Below are positions 1 to 6,949 of a stretch of DNA of 7,757 nt, one piece after another. The notes below the pieces were generated by a model. The model had not been told where the DNA came from. It saw nothing but the letters and a program-made list of their open reading frames with translations, and did no database searches. Position 1 is the first letter of the stretch, and every line of letters begins with the position of its first letter. The translations under genes and the position numbers were made by a program. Origin of the DNA: Gammaproteobacteria bacterium (GTDB lineage Bacteria; Pseudomonadota; Gammaproteobacteria; GCA-001735895); the NCBI GenBank assembly GCA_029288195.1, contig JARFPR010000334.1:1-7757 (forward strand), given 5' to 3'.

Positions 1-6
1 GAGGTG

Positions 7-40
7 GTCTCGTGGGCTCGGAGATGTGTATAAGAGACAG
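7..40 (+). other. Nextera transposase adapter (sequencing artefact)
   Basis: This stretch matches the Illumina Nextera read-2 transposase adapter base for base, as I recall it. Its last 19 bases (22-40, AGATGTGTATAAGAGACAG) are the Tn5 mosaic end. It is library-preparation sequence left on the contig end, not part of the organism. The six bases before it (1-6) would fall where the end of the i7 index sits in such a construct, so they are probably artificial too; that part is inference. Genomic sequence starts at base 41, inside the aminotransferase gene. Confidence 0.97.
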
Positions 41-757
41 CAATATAACCGCCTGCAGTTCATCCAGGCGACTGTTAAAGCCGATGACATCATGGTGGTA
101 TTGCTTGCTGCTACCGTGATTGCGCAGCATTTTTATCCTGGCGGCAAGTTTGTCATCGTTGGTCGTAACCATGCCGCCATCACCATAACAACCCAGGTTT
201 TTGCTGGGAAAGAAACTGAAAGCTCCGACACAACCGAGAGTGCCGGTAGTCTTTCCCTGGTAGCGAGCACCGAATGATTGTGCGCAATCCTCGATGACCA
301 GCAATTCGAATTCGTCCGCAATGGCCTGGATTTCATTCATATCGGCAGCCTGTCCGAAAAGGTGTACTGGCAGAATTGCCCTGGTTTTACCGGTTACCAC
401 GGCCCTGATACTGTCAGGGTCAATATTTAAGCTCTGCGGCTGGATGTCGACAAAAACCGGAATTGCACCGACATAGCGGATAGCCTCCGCGGTGGCGATG
501 AAAGTGAAGGCAGTGGTGATCACTTCATCCCCCGGCTGAATACCTGCCGCAAGCAGTGCCAGGTGAAGTGCATCGGTGCCGTTGGCACAGCTTATTGCAT
601 GCTTTGCACCCAGGTATTCGGCAGCTTCCTGGTCAAAAGCCTGCACATTGGGACCGAGGATAAATCGAGTTTCGGAAAGTGCCTGCAGGATTGAACTATC
701 GATTTCATCCTTTAGGCTTTCGTACTGACCTTTGAGGTCAACCATGGGTATATTCAT
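41..757 (-). CDS. DegT/DnrJ/EryC1/StrS family PLP aminotransferase, GnnB-like, 3' end missing
   Basis: This is a PLP-dependent sugar-nucleotide transaminase; 239 N-terminal residues are visible and roughly the last third of a usual 360-400 aa protein is lost at the contig end. It begins MNIPMVDLKGQYESLKDEID. Family landmarks are the PLP-phosphate loop NGTDAL (59-64), HLFGQ (132-136), EDCAQSFGA (156-164, Asp157 for the pyridine nitrogen) and the Schiff-base lysine Lys186 in SFFPSKNLG. Such enzymes aminate a keto-sugar nucleotide using glutamate. Its start overlaps the stop of the upstream oxidoreductase by four bases (ATGA), which suggests translational coupling and a shared pathway. With that partner, the likely product is UDP-GlcNAc3N (GnnB role). 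A WbpE/WlbC-like role in O-antigen synthesis is the main alternative. The family call is firm; the substrate is inferred. The gene is read through all visible codons without interruption. Confidence 0.93.
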
Positions 758-1698
758 AATGATTCTGCTATTTGAGAAGTAATTGCGATGGCGGTTTCAA
801 GTGCGCGTTTACCGTCTTCGCCGCTAACCTTTGGTTGTCCGCCGGTTGTAATTGCATTGATAAAGTCGAGAATTTCGAGGTTTAGTGCATCATTGTCTTC
901 GAAGTGAAGCTCGCTGTGCGAAATATCCTTGAAGCCTGCCTCGTTATCGGTTTTCCCCTTACGATTTATCGCCAACATCTTGTCCTGGAAATCTGCCGAC
1001 AGGTAGGCGTCTTTCTGAAAGATACGCAGTTTACGCTCACGCTTGCGACTGATACGACTCGCGGTTACGTTGGCGACACAATGGTTCTCGAATTCGATAC
1101 GCGCATTGGCAATATCAATCGTCTCGGACAGCACCGATATTCCACTGGCTGATATTTGCCTGACCGGACTTCCGATCAGGTCGAGGATGATATCGATGTC
1201 ATGGATCATCAAATCGAGAATAACGCTGACATCGGTAGCACGCAGTGTGAATGGCGCGAGCCGTGTGGATTCGAGAAACTGCGGTTTCTCGAGATGTTCC
1301 TCGATCCCGATCATGACGCTGTTGAAACGCTCGATGTGCCCAACCTGCAGGACCAGGTGCTGCTCGCGGGCAATATTTATCAGTGTTTCGGCTTCCGCGA
1401 TCGATTCAGTGATCGGTTTTTCGATTAAACAGTGAATTCCTGCTTCCAGAAACTCTCTGGCAATTTTATAATGCAGGCTGGTTGGCACCACCAGGCTGAT
1501 CGCATCTACCAGCGGAATGATATCGCGATAATTGGAGTAAACCTCGACACCATGTTTTTGCGCGACCTCCCGGGCATTGGCAGTATTGTTATCCACCACT
1601 GCAACCAGTTCACAATCGGATGCTGCGGCGTACTTATCTGCATGCCATTTGCCGAGGTGTCCGACACCGACAACAGCAACCTTGAGTAATTGAGACAT
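754..1698 (-). CDS. Gfo/Idh/MocA family NAD(P)-dependent oxidoreductase, GnnA-like
   Basis: This is a 314-aa sugar-nucleotide dehydrogenase. The N-terminal Rossmann fold carries GVGHLG (11-16) after the first strand and an acidic end to strand two (AVVD, 33-36), which suggests NAD. EKP (93-95) holds the conserved lysine, followed by LQVGHIERFN (117-126) and LMIHDIDIILDLIG (163-176) with the usual His-Asp pair. No signal peptide is seen, so it is cytoplasmic. It is the first gene of a minus-strand pair with the aminotransferase and diverges from rnhB. GnnA oxidises the 3-hydroxyl of UDP-GlcNAc before GnnB transaminates it; the VGVGHLG...HADKYAA style resembles oxidoreductases I recall from lpx clusters, but this rests on memory, not a search. 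I chose ATG 1698 because upstream starts (ATG 1728, TTG 1749) lie in or before the likely -10 box. No clear Shine-Dalgarno is visible. An alternative is WlbA/WbpB-type UDP-GlcNAcA 3-dehydrogenase. Confidence 0.93.
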   Translation of the reverse strand: MSQLLKVAVVGVGHLGKWHADKYAAASDCELVAVVDNNTANAREVAQKHGVEVYSNYRDIIPLVDAISLVVPTSLHYKIAREFLEAGIHCLIEKPITESIAEAETLINIAREQHLVLQVGHIERFNSVMIGIEEHLEKPQFLESTRLAPFTLRATDVSVILDLMIHDIDIILDLIGSPVRQISASGISVLSETIDIANARIEFENHCVANVTASRISRKRERKLRIFQKDAYLSADFQDKMLAINRKGKTDNEAGFKDISHSELHFEDNDALNLEILDFINAITTGGQPKVSGEDGKRALETAIAITSQIAESL

Positions 1699-1726
1699 AG
1701 TGTCAAAGGTAAAATTCGAACGGCGC

Positions 1727-1756
1727 ATTATATATGGATGAAATCCCAATTGCGAA
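1727..1756 (-). promoter_or_regulatory. candidate sigma70 promoter for the oxidoreductase-aminotransferase pair
   Basis: Reading the minus strand, a perfect TATAAT lies at 1732-1727. TTCGCA (four of six matches to TTGACA) lies at 1756-1751, giving an 18-base spacer. Transcription would start near 1720, about 22 bases ahead of the ATG at 1698. The box overlaps the rnhB start codon, so the two divergent directions may interfere. The -35 match is weak, so this is a candidate only. Confidence 0.4.
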
Positions 1757-2315
1757 GCTTGTCGCTGGCGTAGACGAAGCCGGGCGAGGGCCTCTGGCTG
1801 GAGCGGTAGTCGCGGCCGCGGTCATATTGGATGAAAATCATCCGATTACCGGGCTGACCGATTCCAAGAAGCTGTCGGCTGAGCGCCGCCATATGCTTGA
1901 AGCCGAGATAAAACAGCATGCCATGGCCTGGTCTATTGCCGAAGCCAGTCACCATGAAGTCGATCAAATCAACATACTACAGGCTAGCCTGCTGGCAATG
2001 CGGCGAGCGTTACTGGGATTAAATGTAACTCCTGAACTGGTACTGGTTGACGGGAATCGTTTGCCCAGGCTTGAAAATTACCAGATGCGGGCGATTGTCA
2101 AAGGCGATCTGTACGAGCCCTGTATCTCGGCGGCCTCGATCCTCGCCAAGCAGTACCGCGATCGACAAATGCTGGAACTTGACCGGTTGTATCCGCAGTA
2201 CCAGTTTGCCCGCCACAAGGGTTATCCAACCGAACTGCATCGGGAACTGTTAAAAGAGCATGGCGCATCACCGGTACATCGACGAAGTTTCAGACCGGTC
2301 AAGGAATTGCTGTAA
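1734..2315 (+). CDS. rnhB: ribonuclease HII
   Basis: This 193-aa RNase HII cleaves the RNA strand of RNA-DNA hybrids and nicks 5' of single ribonucleotides misincorporated in DNA. It aligns by eye with E. coli RnhB through nearly its whole length. The catalytic acidic residues are all present: Asp14 and Glu15 in VAGVDEAGRGPLAG, Asp106 in LVDGNR, and Asp125 in VKGD just before ISAASILAK. The C-terminal HKGYPT and HRRSFRPVK blocks are also typical. ATG 1734 is the only usable start: upstream in frame there is no ATG, GTG or TTG before the stop at 1710-1712. No Shine-Dalgarno sits at a workable distance, so initiation may be leaderless or from a very short leader. The stop directly abuts the dnaE start, and the rnhB-dnaE order is the classical one. 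Confidence 0.98.
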   Translation: MDEIPIAKLVAGVDEAGRGPLAGAVVAAAVILDENHPITGLTDSKKLSAERRHMLEAEIKQHAMAWSIAEASHHEVDQINILQASLLAMRRALLGLNVTPELVLVDGNRLPRLENYQMRAIVKGDLYEPCISAASILAKQYRDRQMLELDRLYPQYQFARHKGYPTELHRELLKEHGASPVHRRSFRPVKELL

Positions 2316-5300
2316 ATGAGTAACCGCTTTGTTCACTTGCACCTACACAGCGAGTATTCACTGCAGGATAGTACCGTCAGGTTGAAGCCACTGGTGCAGC
2401 AGGTGCGTGAACGTGGCATGGGTGCTGTTGCACTTACCGATCTGAACAACATGTTTGCGGTGGTAAAACATTACAAGGCTGCGACAGCGATGGGAGTGAA
2501 ACCTATATTCGGTGCCGATGTCTGGGTGCGTCACCCGGATCGTAATGAAACCTTGAGCCGCCTGGTCCTGTTGTGCCTGAACGACCAGGGCTACCTGAAT
2601 CTGAAAAAACTGGTTTCACGTGCCTACCTGGAAGGACAGACTGCTGATCGTGCCACCATCGACATAGATTGGTTACGTGCGGCGAACGATGGTTTGCTGG
2701 CCTTGTCGGCTGGCCTCGAGGGTGATGTTGGATTAGCTCTCAGGATGCAGAATACCGAACTGGCGGAATCCTGCCTGCAGCAATGGATCGAAGTGTTCAA
2801 GGACCGTTATTTCCTCGAGTTACAACGCACCGGGCGGGCGCATGAAGAAGCCTACATAACCCAGGCGGTAAACTGGTCAGGAACGTTGCAGGTACCCGTG
2901 GTCGCTACCAACGATGTCCGCTTTATCGATGCCGCGGACTTTGAATCCCACGAAGTCAGGGTATGTATCTGCACCGGCTTTACGCTCGAGGATGAGCGAC
3001 GCCCCAGGCTTTATTCAGCCGAGCAATACCTGCGTTCGGCGGATGAAATGGCCGAGCTGTTCGCGGATATCCCCGAAGCCATAGAAAATACCGTGGCCAT
3101 TGCCAACGCCTGTAATTTGCGGCTCGAACTCGACCAGGCCTTTCTGCCTGAATACCAGGTTCCCGAGCAATATACGACGGATAGTTATTTCCGTCATGTC
3201 TCCGAGCAGGGACTGGAGAAACGCCTCGAATTTCTTAAGGATCAGCTTCCACCAGGCGAACAACTCGATCGAGACCCCTATGACCAGCGACTCAAGATTG
3301 AACTGGACGTCATTATAGAAATGGGCTTCCCGGGATATTTTCTGATCGTCATGGATTTCATCGACTGGGCCAAGAATCATGCGATACCCGTGGGTCCGGG
3401 TCGCGGATCGGGTGCCGGTTCGCTGGTTGCCTATGCGTTGAACATTACCGACCTCGATCCACTGGCCTACGATTTACTATTCGAGCGTTTCCTCAATCCG
3501 GAACGGGTTTCAATGCCGGACTTCGATATCGACTTCTGCATGGACCGGCGTGACGAGGTTATTGAGTACGTGGCCGAACATTACGGGCGGGACCAGGTAT
3601 CGCAAATTATCACCTATGGCAGCATGGCGGCAAAGGCCGTAATACGGGATGTTGGCAGGGTAATGTCGCACCCTTACGGTTTTGTCGATCGCATTGCGAA
3701 GCTGGTTCCTTTCGAGGTAGGAATAACGCTCGACCGGGCGCTGGAACAGGAAGAAGCACTGCTTGAACTTTATCAGCAGGACGAAGAAGTCACCATGCTG
3801 ATCGACATGGCGCGCTCGCTTGAAGGTTTAACCCGAAACGTCGGCAAACATGCCGGTGGCGTGGTGATTTCACCCAGTGCGCTAACCGACTTTACCCCGC
3901 TCTATTGTGAACAGGGTGGTTCCGGCCTGGTCTCACAATACGACAAGGACGACGTCGAGTCCGTCGGGCTGGTTAAGTTCGATTTTCTAGGCTTGCGCAC
4001 ACTGACGATAATTGACTGGGCGGTGCGCGCCATCAACGCAGAAAATACTGGGGAAAAACTCGAAATCGAACGTATTCCGCTTGATGATCCGGAAACCTTC
4101 AAATTGCTTCAGTCATACCAGACCACGGCAGTGTTTCAACTTGAATCGCGTGGCATGAAAGATTTGATCAGGCGACTACAACCCGACAGTTTCGAGGATA
4201 TCATTGCCCTGGTCGCACTGTTCCGACCGGGACCCCTGCAGTCCGGTATGGTCGATGACTTTATCGATCGTAAACACGGTCGTGCCCGGGTCGAGTATCC
4301 ACACCCGGCGCTGGAAACTATTTTAAAACCCACCTATGGCGTAATTCTCTACCAGGAACAGGTCATGCAGATTGCACAGGTGCTTTCCGGTTACACCCTC
4401 GGTGGGGCCGATATGCTACGCCGCGCGATGGGCAAGAAAAAGCCCGAAGAAATGCAGCAACAACGCGCTATCTTTACCGATGGAGCGAAGGAAAACCAGG
4501 TCGAAGCCTCAACCGCAACCTCTATTTTTGACCTGATGGAGAAATTTGCCGGCTACGGCTTCAACAAGTCTCATTCGGCTGGTTATGCCCTGGTTTCCTA
4601 CCAGACCGCGTGGCTGAAAACCCATTACCCGGCGGAATTCATGGCGGCTGTACTATCCGCCGACATGGATAATACTGACAAAATAGTCACGCTGATCGAT
4701 GACTGTCGTAACATGAAACTTGATATTCATCCTCCCGATATTAATCGCTCGGTATACCAGTTTACCGCGGGCAAGGATGGTGTAATTTACTATGGCCTGG
4801 GTGCGATCAAGGGTGTGGGCCGAGCCGCCATCGAAAGTATTATCGATGCGCGCAGTGAACAGGAATACCGGTCGCTGGATGATTTTTGTAAGCGGGTCGA
4901 TTCTGCAGGATCCAGCCGCAAGCTGTTAGAGGCACTGATAAAAGGCGGCGCAATGGATTGCTTTAGTGAAAACCGGGCGGCCTTGATGGCACATCTGCCC
5001 TATGCATTACAGGCAGCTGAACAACAGCAAAATAATCTTGATGCCGGCATCAGCGACATGTTCGACAGCATAGCGCCGGTAGCTGAAGCAGAACCCGATT
5101 TACCTGCTTGCGAGGCCTGGGACGAAAAGCAACGCCTGGTGCTTGAAAAAGAAGCGTTGGGACTGTTTCTAACCGGGCATCCATTGGCAATGGTTGAATC
5201 TGAAATCAGGCAGTTTGCCCCGACCCGGCTGGGGCAATGGCTGGAACGACTCGACAACGGCGGTAACGGCGAAAGATTTCGGCAAAAAGAGCAGGATGCC

Positions 5301-5795
5301 AGGGTTTGTGGGCTGGTGGTCGATATTCGTATGCGTAACAGCTTCAGAGGGCGCGAGGCCTTCGTCACGCTTGATGATCGCAGCGGACGAGTTGATGTGC
5401 GCGTGGTTCCCGATATGCTGGCTGAAATCGAACCGATCGTGCAAAAAGATCGGGTATGGGTAGTCGACGGCGGTATCGCCTACGATGACTTCAACAACGG
5501 TATCAAGCTGCGCGCGGCAAAAGTCCAGCTACTCGATGACTACCGCGCCGAGAATGCTCGAGCGTTACATATTAAATTAAATGGACATGGTGAACATGAG
5601 GTCGATGCCATTATTGGTGTGCTGGACGAATACAAATCTACGGATGCGATGCCGGTCGTTTTTCACATGCGTCGCGAAGACTACGAGTACCAGTTGCGTA
5701 CCAACGCTGGCTGGTCATTAAAGCCGGATGAACGATGTTTGCTGGCGCTGCAACGCTGTCTCGCTCAAACCGAATTTTACTTCGAATACCAGTAG
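2316..5795 (+). CDS. dnaE: DNA polymerase III subunit alpha
   Basis: This is the replicative C-family polymerase alpha subunit, 1159 aa, which works with the epsilon proofreader and the beta clamp. Domains in order: PHP (about 5-270), palm with GPGRGSGAGSLVAYAL (from 360) and the catalytic Asp402/Asp404 in PDFDIDF, thumb, then Asp556 in KFDFLGLRTL; fingers with FRPGPLQSGMVDDFIDRKHG, YQEQVMQIAQVLSGYTLGGADMLRRAMGKKKPEEM and GYGFNKSHSAGYALVSYQT; a helix-hairpin-helix around 826-846 (GLGAIKGVG); an OB fold from about 995 (VTLDDRSGRVDVRVV); and a C-terminal tau-binding region. The three aspartates correspond to E. coli D401, D403 and D555. AAGGA at 2301-2305 is a good ribosome site ten bases before ATG. 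Two oddities: the usual clamp-binding QADMF is ISDMF (912-916), and the PHP metal site keeps only part of its ligands. Confidence 0.99.
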   Translation: MSNRFVHLHLHSEYSLQDSTVRLKPLVQQVRERGMGAVALTDLNNMFAVVKHYKAATAMGVKPIFGADVWVRHPDRNETLSRLVLLCLNDQGYLNLKKLVSRAYLEGQTADRATIDIDWLRAANDGLLALSAGLEGDVGLALRMQNTELAESCLQQWIEVFKDRYFLELQRTGRAHEEAYITQAVNWSGTLQVPVVATNDVRFIDAADFESHEVRVCICTGFTLEDERRPRLYSAEQYLRSADEMAELFADIPEAIENTVAIANACNLRLELDQAFLPEYQVPEQYTTDSYFRHVSEQGLEKRLEFLKDQLPPGEQLDRDPYDQRLKIELDVIIEMGFPGYFLIVMDFIDWAKNHAIPVGPGRGSGAGSLVAYALNITDLDPLAYDLLFERFLNPERVSMPDFDIDFCMDRRDEVIEYVAEHYGRDQVSQIITYGSMAAKAVIRDVGRVMSHPYGFVDRIAKLVPFEVGITLDRALEQEEALLELYQQDEEVTMLIDMARSLEGLTRNVGKHAGGVVISPSALTDFTPLYCEQGGSGLVSQYDKDDVESVGLVKFDFLGLRTLTIIDWAVRAINAENTGEKLEIERIPLDDPETFKLLQSYQTTAVFQLESRGMKDLIRRLQPDSFEDIIALVALFRPGPLQSGMVDDFIDRKHGRARVEYPHPALETILKPTYGVILYQEQVMQIAQVLSGYTLGGADMLRRAMGKKKPEEMQQQRAIFTDGAKENQVEASTATSIFDLMEKFAGYGFNKSHSAGYALVSYQTAWLKTHYPAEFMAAVLSADMDNTDKIVTLIDDCRNMKLDIHPPDINRSVYQFTAGKDGVIYYGLGAIKGVGRAAIESIIDARSEQEYRSLDDFCKRVDSAGSSRKLLEALIKGGAMDCFSENRAALMAHLPYALQAAEQQQNNLDAGISDMFDSIAPVAEAEPDLPACEAWDEKQRLVLEKEALGLFLTGHPLAMVESEIRQFAPTRLGQWLERLDNGGNGERFRQKEQDARVCGLVVDIRMRNSFRGREAFVTLDDRSGRVDVRVVPDMLAEIEPIVQKDRVWVVDGGIAYDDFNNGIKLRAAKVQLLDDYRAENARALHIKLNGHGEHEVDAIIGVLDEYKSTDAMPVVFHMRREDYEYQLRTNAGWSLKPDERCLLALQRCLAQTEFYFEYQ

Positions 5796-5846
5796 CTCCT
5801 GCCTTCTTGCGTGCTGATATTTTACGAGAATTGAACAACTCGGGAC

Positions 5847-5865
5847 GGGGGCACGCACTGCCTCC
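5847..5865 (+). terminator. weak stem-loop after dnaE, possible terminator
   Basis: GGGGGCA (5847-5853) can pair with TGCCTCC (5859-5865) around a five-base loop CGCAC, with one G-U pair. No run of T follows (TTGAT comes next), so it is a poor intrinsic terminator, but it is the only stem I can find between the dnaE stop and the next operon. It abuts the FNR-type palindrome. Confidence 0.22.
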
Positions 5866-5880
5866 TTGATCTAGATCAAG
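5865..5880. promoter_or_regulatory. FNR/Anr-type binding site
   Basis: CTTGATCTAGATCAAG is a perfect 16-base palindrome and contains TTGAT-N4-ATCAA, the full consensus of FNR, Anr and Dnr family regulators. Its centre (5872.5) lies 41.5 bases before a start point near 5914, and TAAAGT at 5902-5907 would then be the -10 (four of six matches). This is the geometry of a class II activated promoter. The target is the TRAP operon starting at 5940. The match to the motif is seen directly; activation under low oxygen is inferred. A nitric-oxide-sensing Dnr-type regulator recognises almost the same site and cannot be told apart here. Confidence 0.75.
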
Positions 5881-5939
5881 TTAGTAACATAAATCTACCT
5901 TTAAAGTTGAACGCTTAACAAAAACAACCAGAGGTAGCT

Positions 5940-6908
5940 ATGAGAATCCAATCATTTTTGTCCGCATGTGTATTATCACTCGCAGCGGTGGGACTCGTGT
6001 CGCCGGGAACAGCCCTGGCGAAAGAACGAGTCGTATTTAGCGGCGGTCCGGCCGGTGGTACCTTCCAGGTCGTTGCCAACGCGATGCAGGTCTTTAAACC
6101 GATGAAAGCATCGAAGGATTTCAAGGTCAGGGCCCAGTCCTCAGCCGGTTCGGTAGAAAACCTGCGCAAAGTGAATTCAGGCAAGGCACAGATGGGCGTG
6201 GTCTATTCGGGGCACGTATTTCTGGGCAGAAACGGCCAGATGAAAAACGATGCCAATAAATACGAAGACGTGATGGCGGTAGCCTGGCTTTACGGCGCTC
6301 CCGGTCAACTGATTGTTCGTAAAGGGTCCGGCATCAAGAGCGTCAAGGACCTGGTGGGCAAGAAAGTCGGGGTTGGTAATGCCGGTTCCGGCGCATTTGC
6401 CAACTGCGAGCTGTTTTTCACCCACATGGGTGTCTGGGACAAGATCGAGCGCAATGCAATGGGCTATAACGATGCGGCCCAGGCTTTTGGTAACAACCAA
6501 CTGGACGCTTTCTGGCTGTTTACCGCTTTTCCAAGTGGAGCCGTGATCATGGCCGCCCAGACCAACGATATCGAGCTTGTCGATCTCGGTAAAGATGCCG
6601 AAAGCAGTGGCTTTTACGACCAGTACCCTTATTTTTCCAAGATCACAGTGCCAGCGGACACCTATCGTGGTGTCGACTACGCAAGCAACTCGTTCCAGGA
6701 TTCCGCGTTATGGGTAGCCAACTCGAAGGTTACCGACGACACGGTTTACAACATGCTGTCGATGATTTACACCGATGAAGGCCTGGCTCACATGAAAGAG
6801 CAGAAAAAGACTTTTAATCTCATGAGCCTGGATACTGGCACCCAGGGTGTTGTCACGCCATGGCACCCCGGCGCTGTCAAGTTCTGGAAAGAAAAAGGCA
6901 TGATGTAG
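5940..6908 (+). CDS. TAXI family TRAP transporter solute-binding protein
   Basis: This is a 322-aa periplasmic binding protein that delivers a substrate to a sodium-coupled TRAP permease. A Sec signal peptide fills residues 1-27 (MRIQS, then a hydrophobic core, then ALA before Lys28); there is no lipobox. TAXI features follow: a glycine-rich FSGGPAGGTFQVVANAM near the mature N-terminus, AQSSAGSVENLRKVNSGKAQ with MGVVYSG, SVKDLVGKKVGVGNAGSGAFAN, and the C-lobe stretch AFGNNQLDAFWLFTAFPSG. Its length is normal for the family. AGAGGT at 5930-5935 supports this start. It is the first gene of an operon with the fused permease 115 bases downstream and lies behind an FNR-type box. TAXI substrates are poorly known (glutamate/glutamine and other organic acids have been proposed), so I name none. 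Confidence 0.96.
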   Translation: MRIQSFLSACVLSLAAVGLVSPGTALAKERVVFSGGPAGGTFQVVANAMQVFKPMKASKDFKVRAQSSAGSVENLRKVNSGKAQMGVVYSGHVFLGRNGQMKNDANKYEDVMAVAWLYGAPGQLIVRKGSGIKSVKDLVGKKVGVGNAGSGAFANCELFFTHMGVWDKIERNAMGYNDAAQAFGNNQLDAFWLFTAFPSGAVIMAAQTNDIELVDLGKDAESSGFYDQYPYFSKITVPADTYRGVDYASNSFQDSALWVANSKVTDDTVYNMLSMIYTDEGLAHMKEQKKTFNLMSLDTGTQGVVTPWHPGAVKFWKEKGMM

Positions 6909-6924
6909 ATTATTTCAAGCAATA

Positions 6925-6949
6925 CAGGGGCGGCATCAAGCCGTCCCTG
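6925..6949 (+). other. stem-loop between binding-protein and permease genes
   Basis: CAGGGGCGGC (6925-6934) pairs with GCCGTCCCTG (6940-6949) through ten base pairs including one G-U, with loop ATCAA. No T-run follows directly, so it is not a clean intrinsic terminator. Stem-loops in this place commonly protect the binding-protein message from 3' decay, or cut read-through, so that more binding protein than permease is made. That role is inferred. Confidence 0.6.

Larger units (their letters stand above)
5796..5939 (+). promoter_or_regulatory. regulatory intergenic region ahead of the TAXI-TRAP operon
   Basis: This 144-base gap between dnaE and the TRAP genes has no supportable coding sequence. 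It holds a weak stem-loop (5847-5865), a perfect FNR-type palindrome (5865-5880), a candidate -10 (TAAAGT, 5902-5907) and the ribosome site AGAGGT (5930-5935), four bases before the ATG at 5940. If transcription starts near 5914, the leader is about 26 bases. Confidence 0.6.

Noticed and set aside
26..277. Plus-strand open frame of 83 codons at the window start
   Set aside because: It starts at a GTG inside the sequencing adapter (MYKRQ artefact) and is antisense to the clearly recognisable aminotransferase.
754..757. Possible frameshift or fusion between oxidoreductase and aminotransferase
   Set aside because: The ATGA overlap is a normal operon junction. Both proteins have complete, family-like ends at this point.
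1043..1689. Several plus-strand open frames of 82-130 codons antisense to the oxidoreductase
   Set aside because: They are shadow frames opposite a strongly supported gene, with no ribosome sites and no recognisable domains.
1682..1715. Plus-strand -35/-10 pair for rnhB using TTGAGA (1690-1695) and TAAAAT (1710-1715)
   Set aside because: The spacer is only 14 bases; the other TTGAG box (1682) gives 22. Only the -10 element is a reasonable candidate.
1699..1749. Longer oxidoreductase starts at ATG 1728 or TTG 1749
   Set aside because: The extra residues precede the Rossmann strand without family resemblance, and both starts fall within or upstream of the likely TATAAT at 1732-1727, so they would not be transcribed from that promoter.
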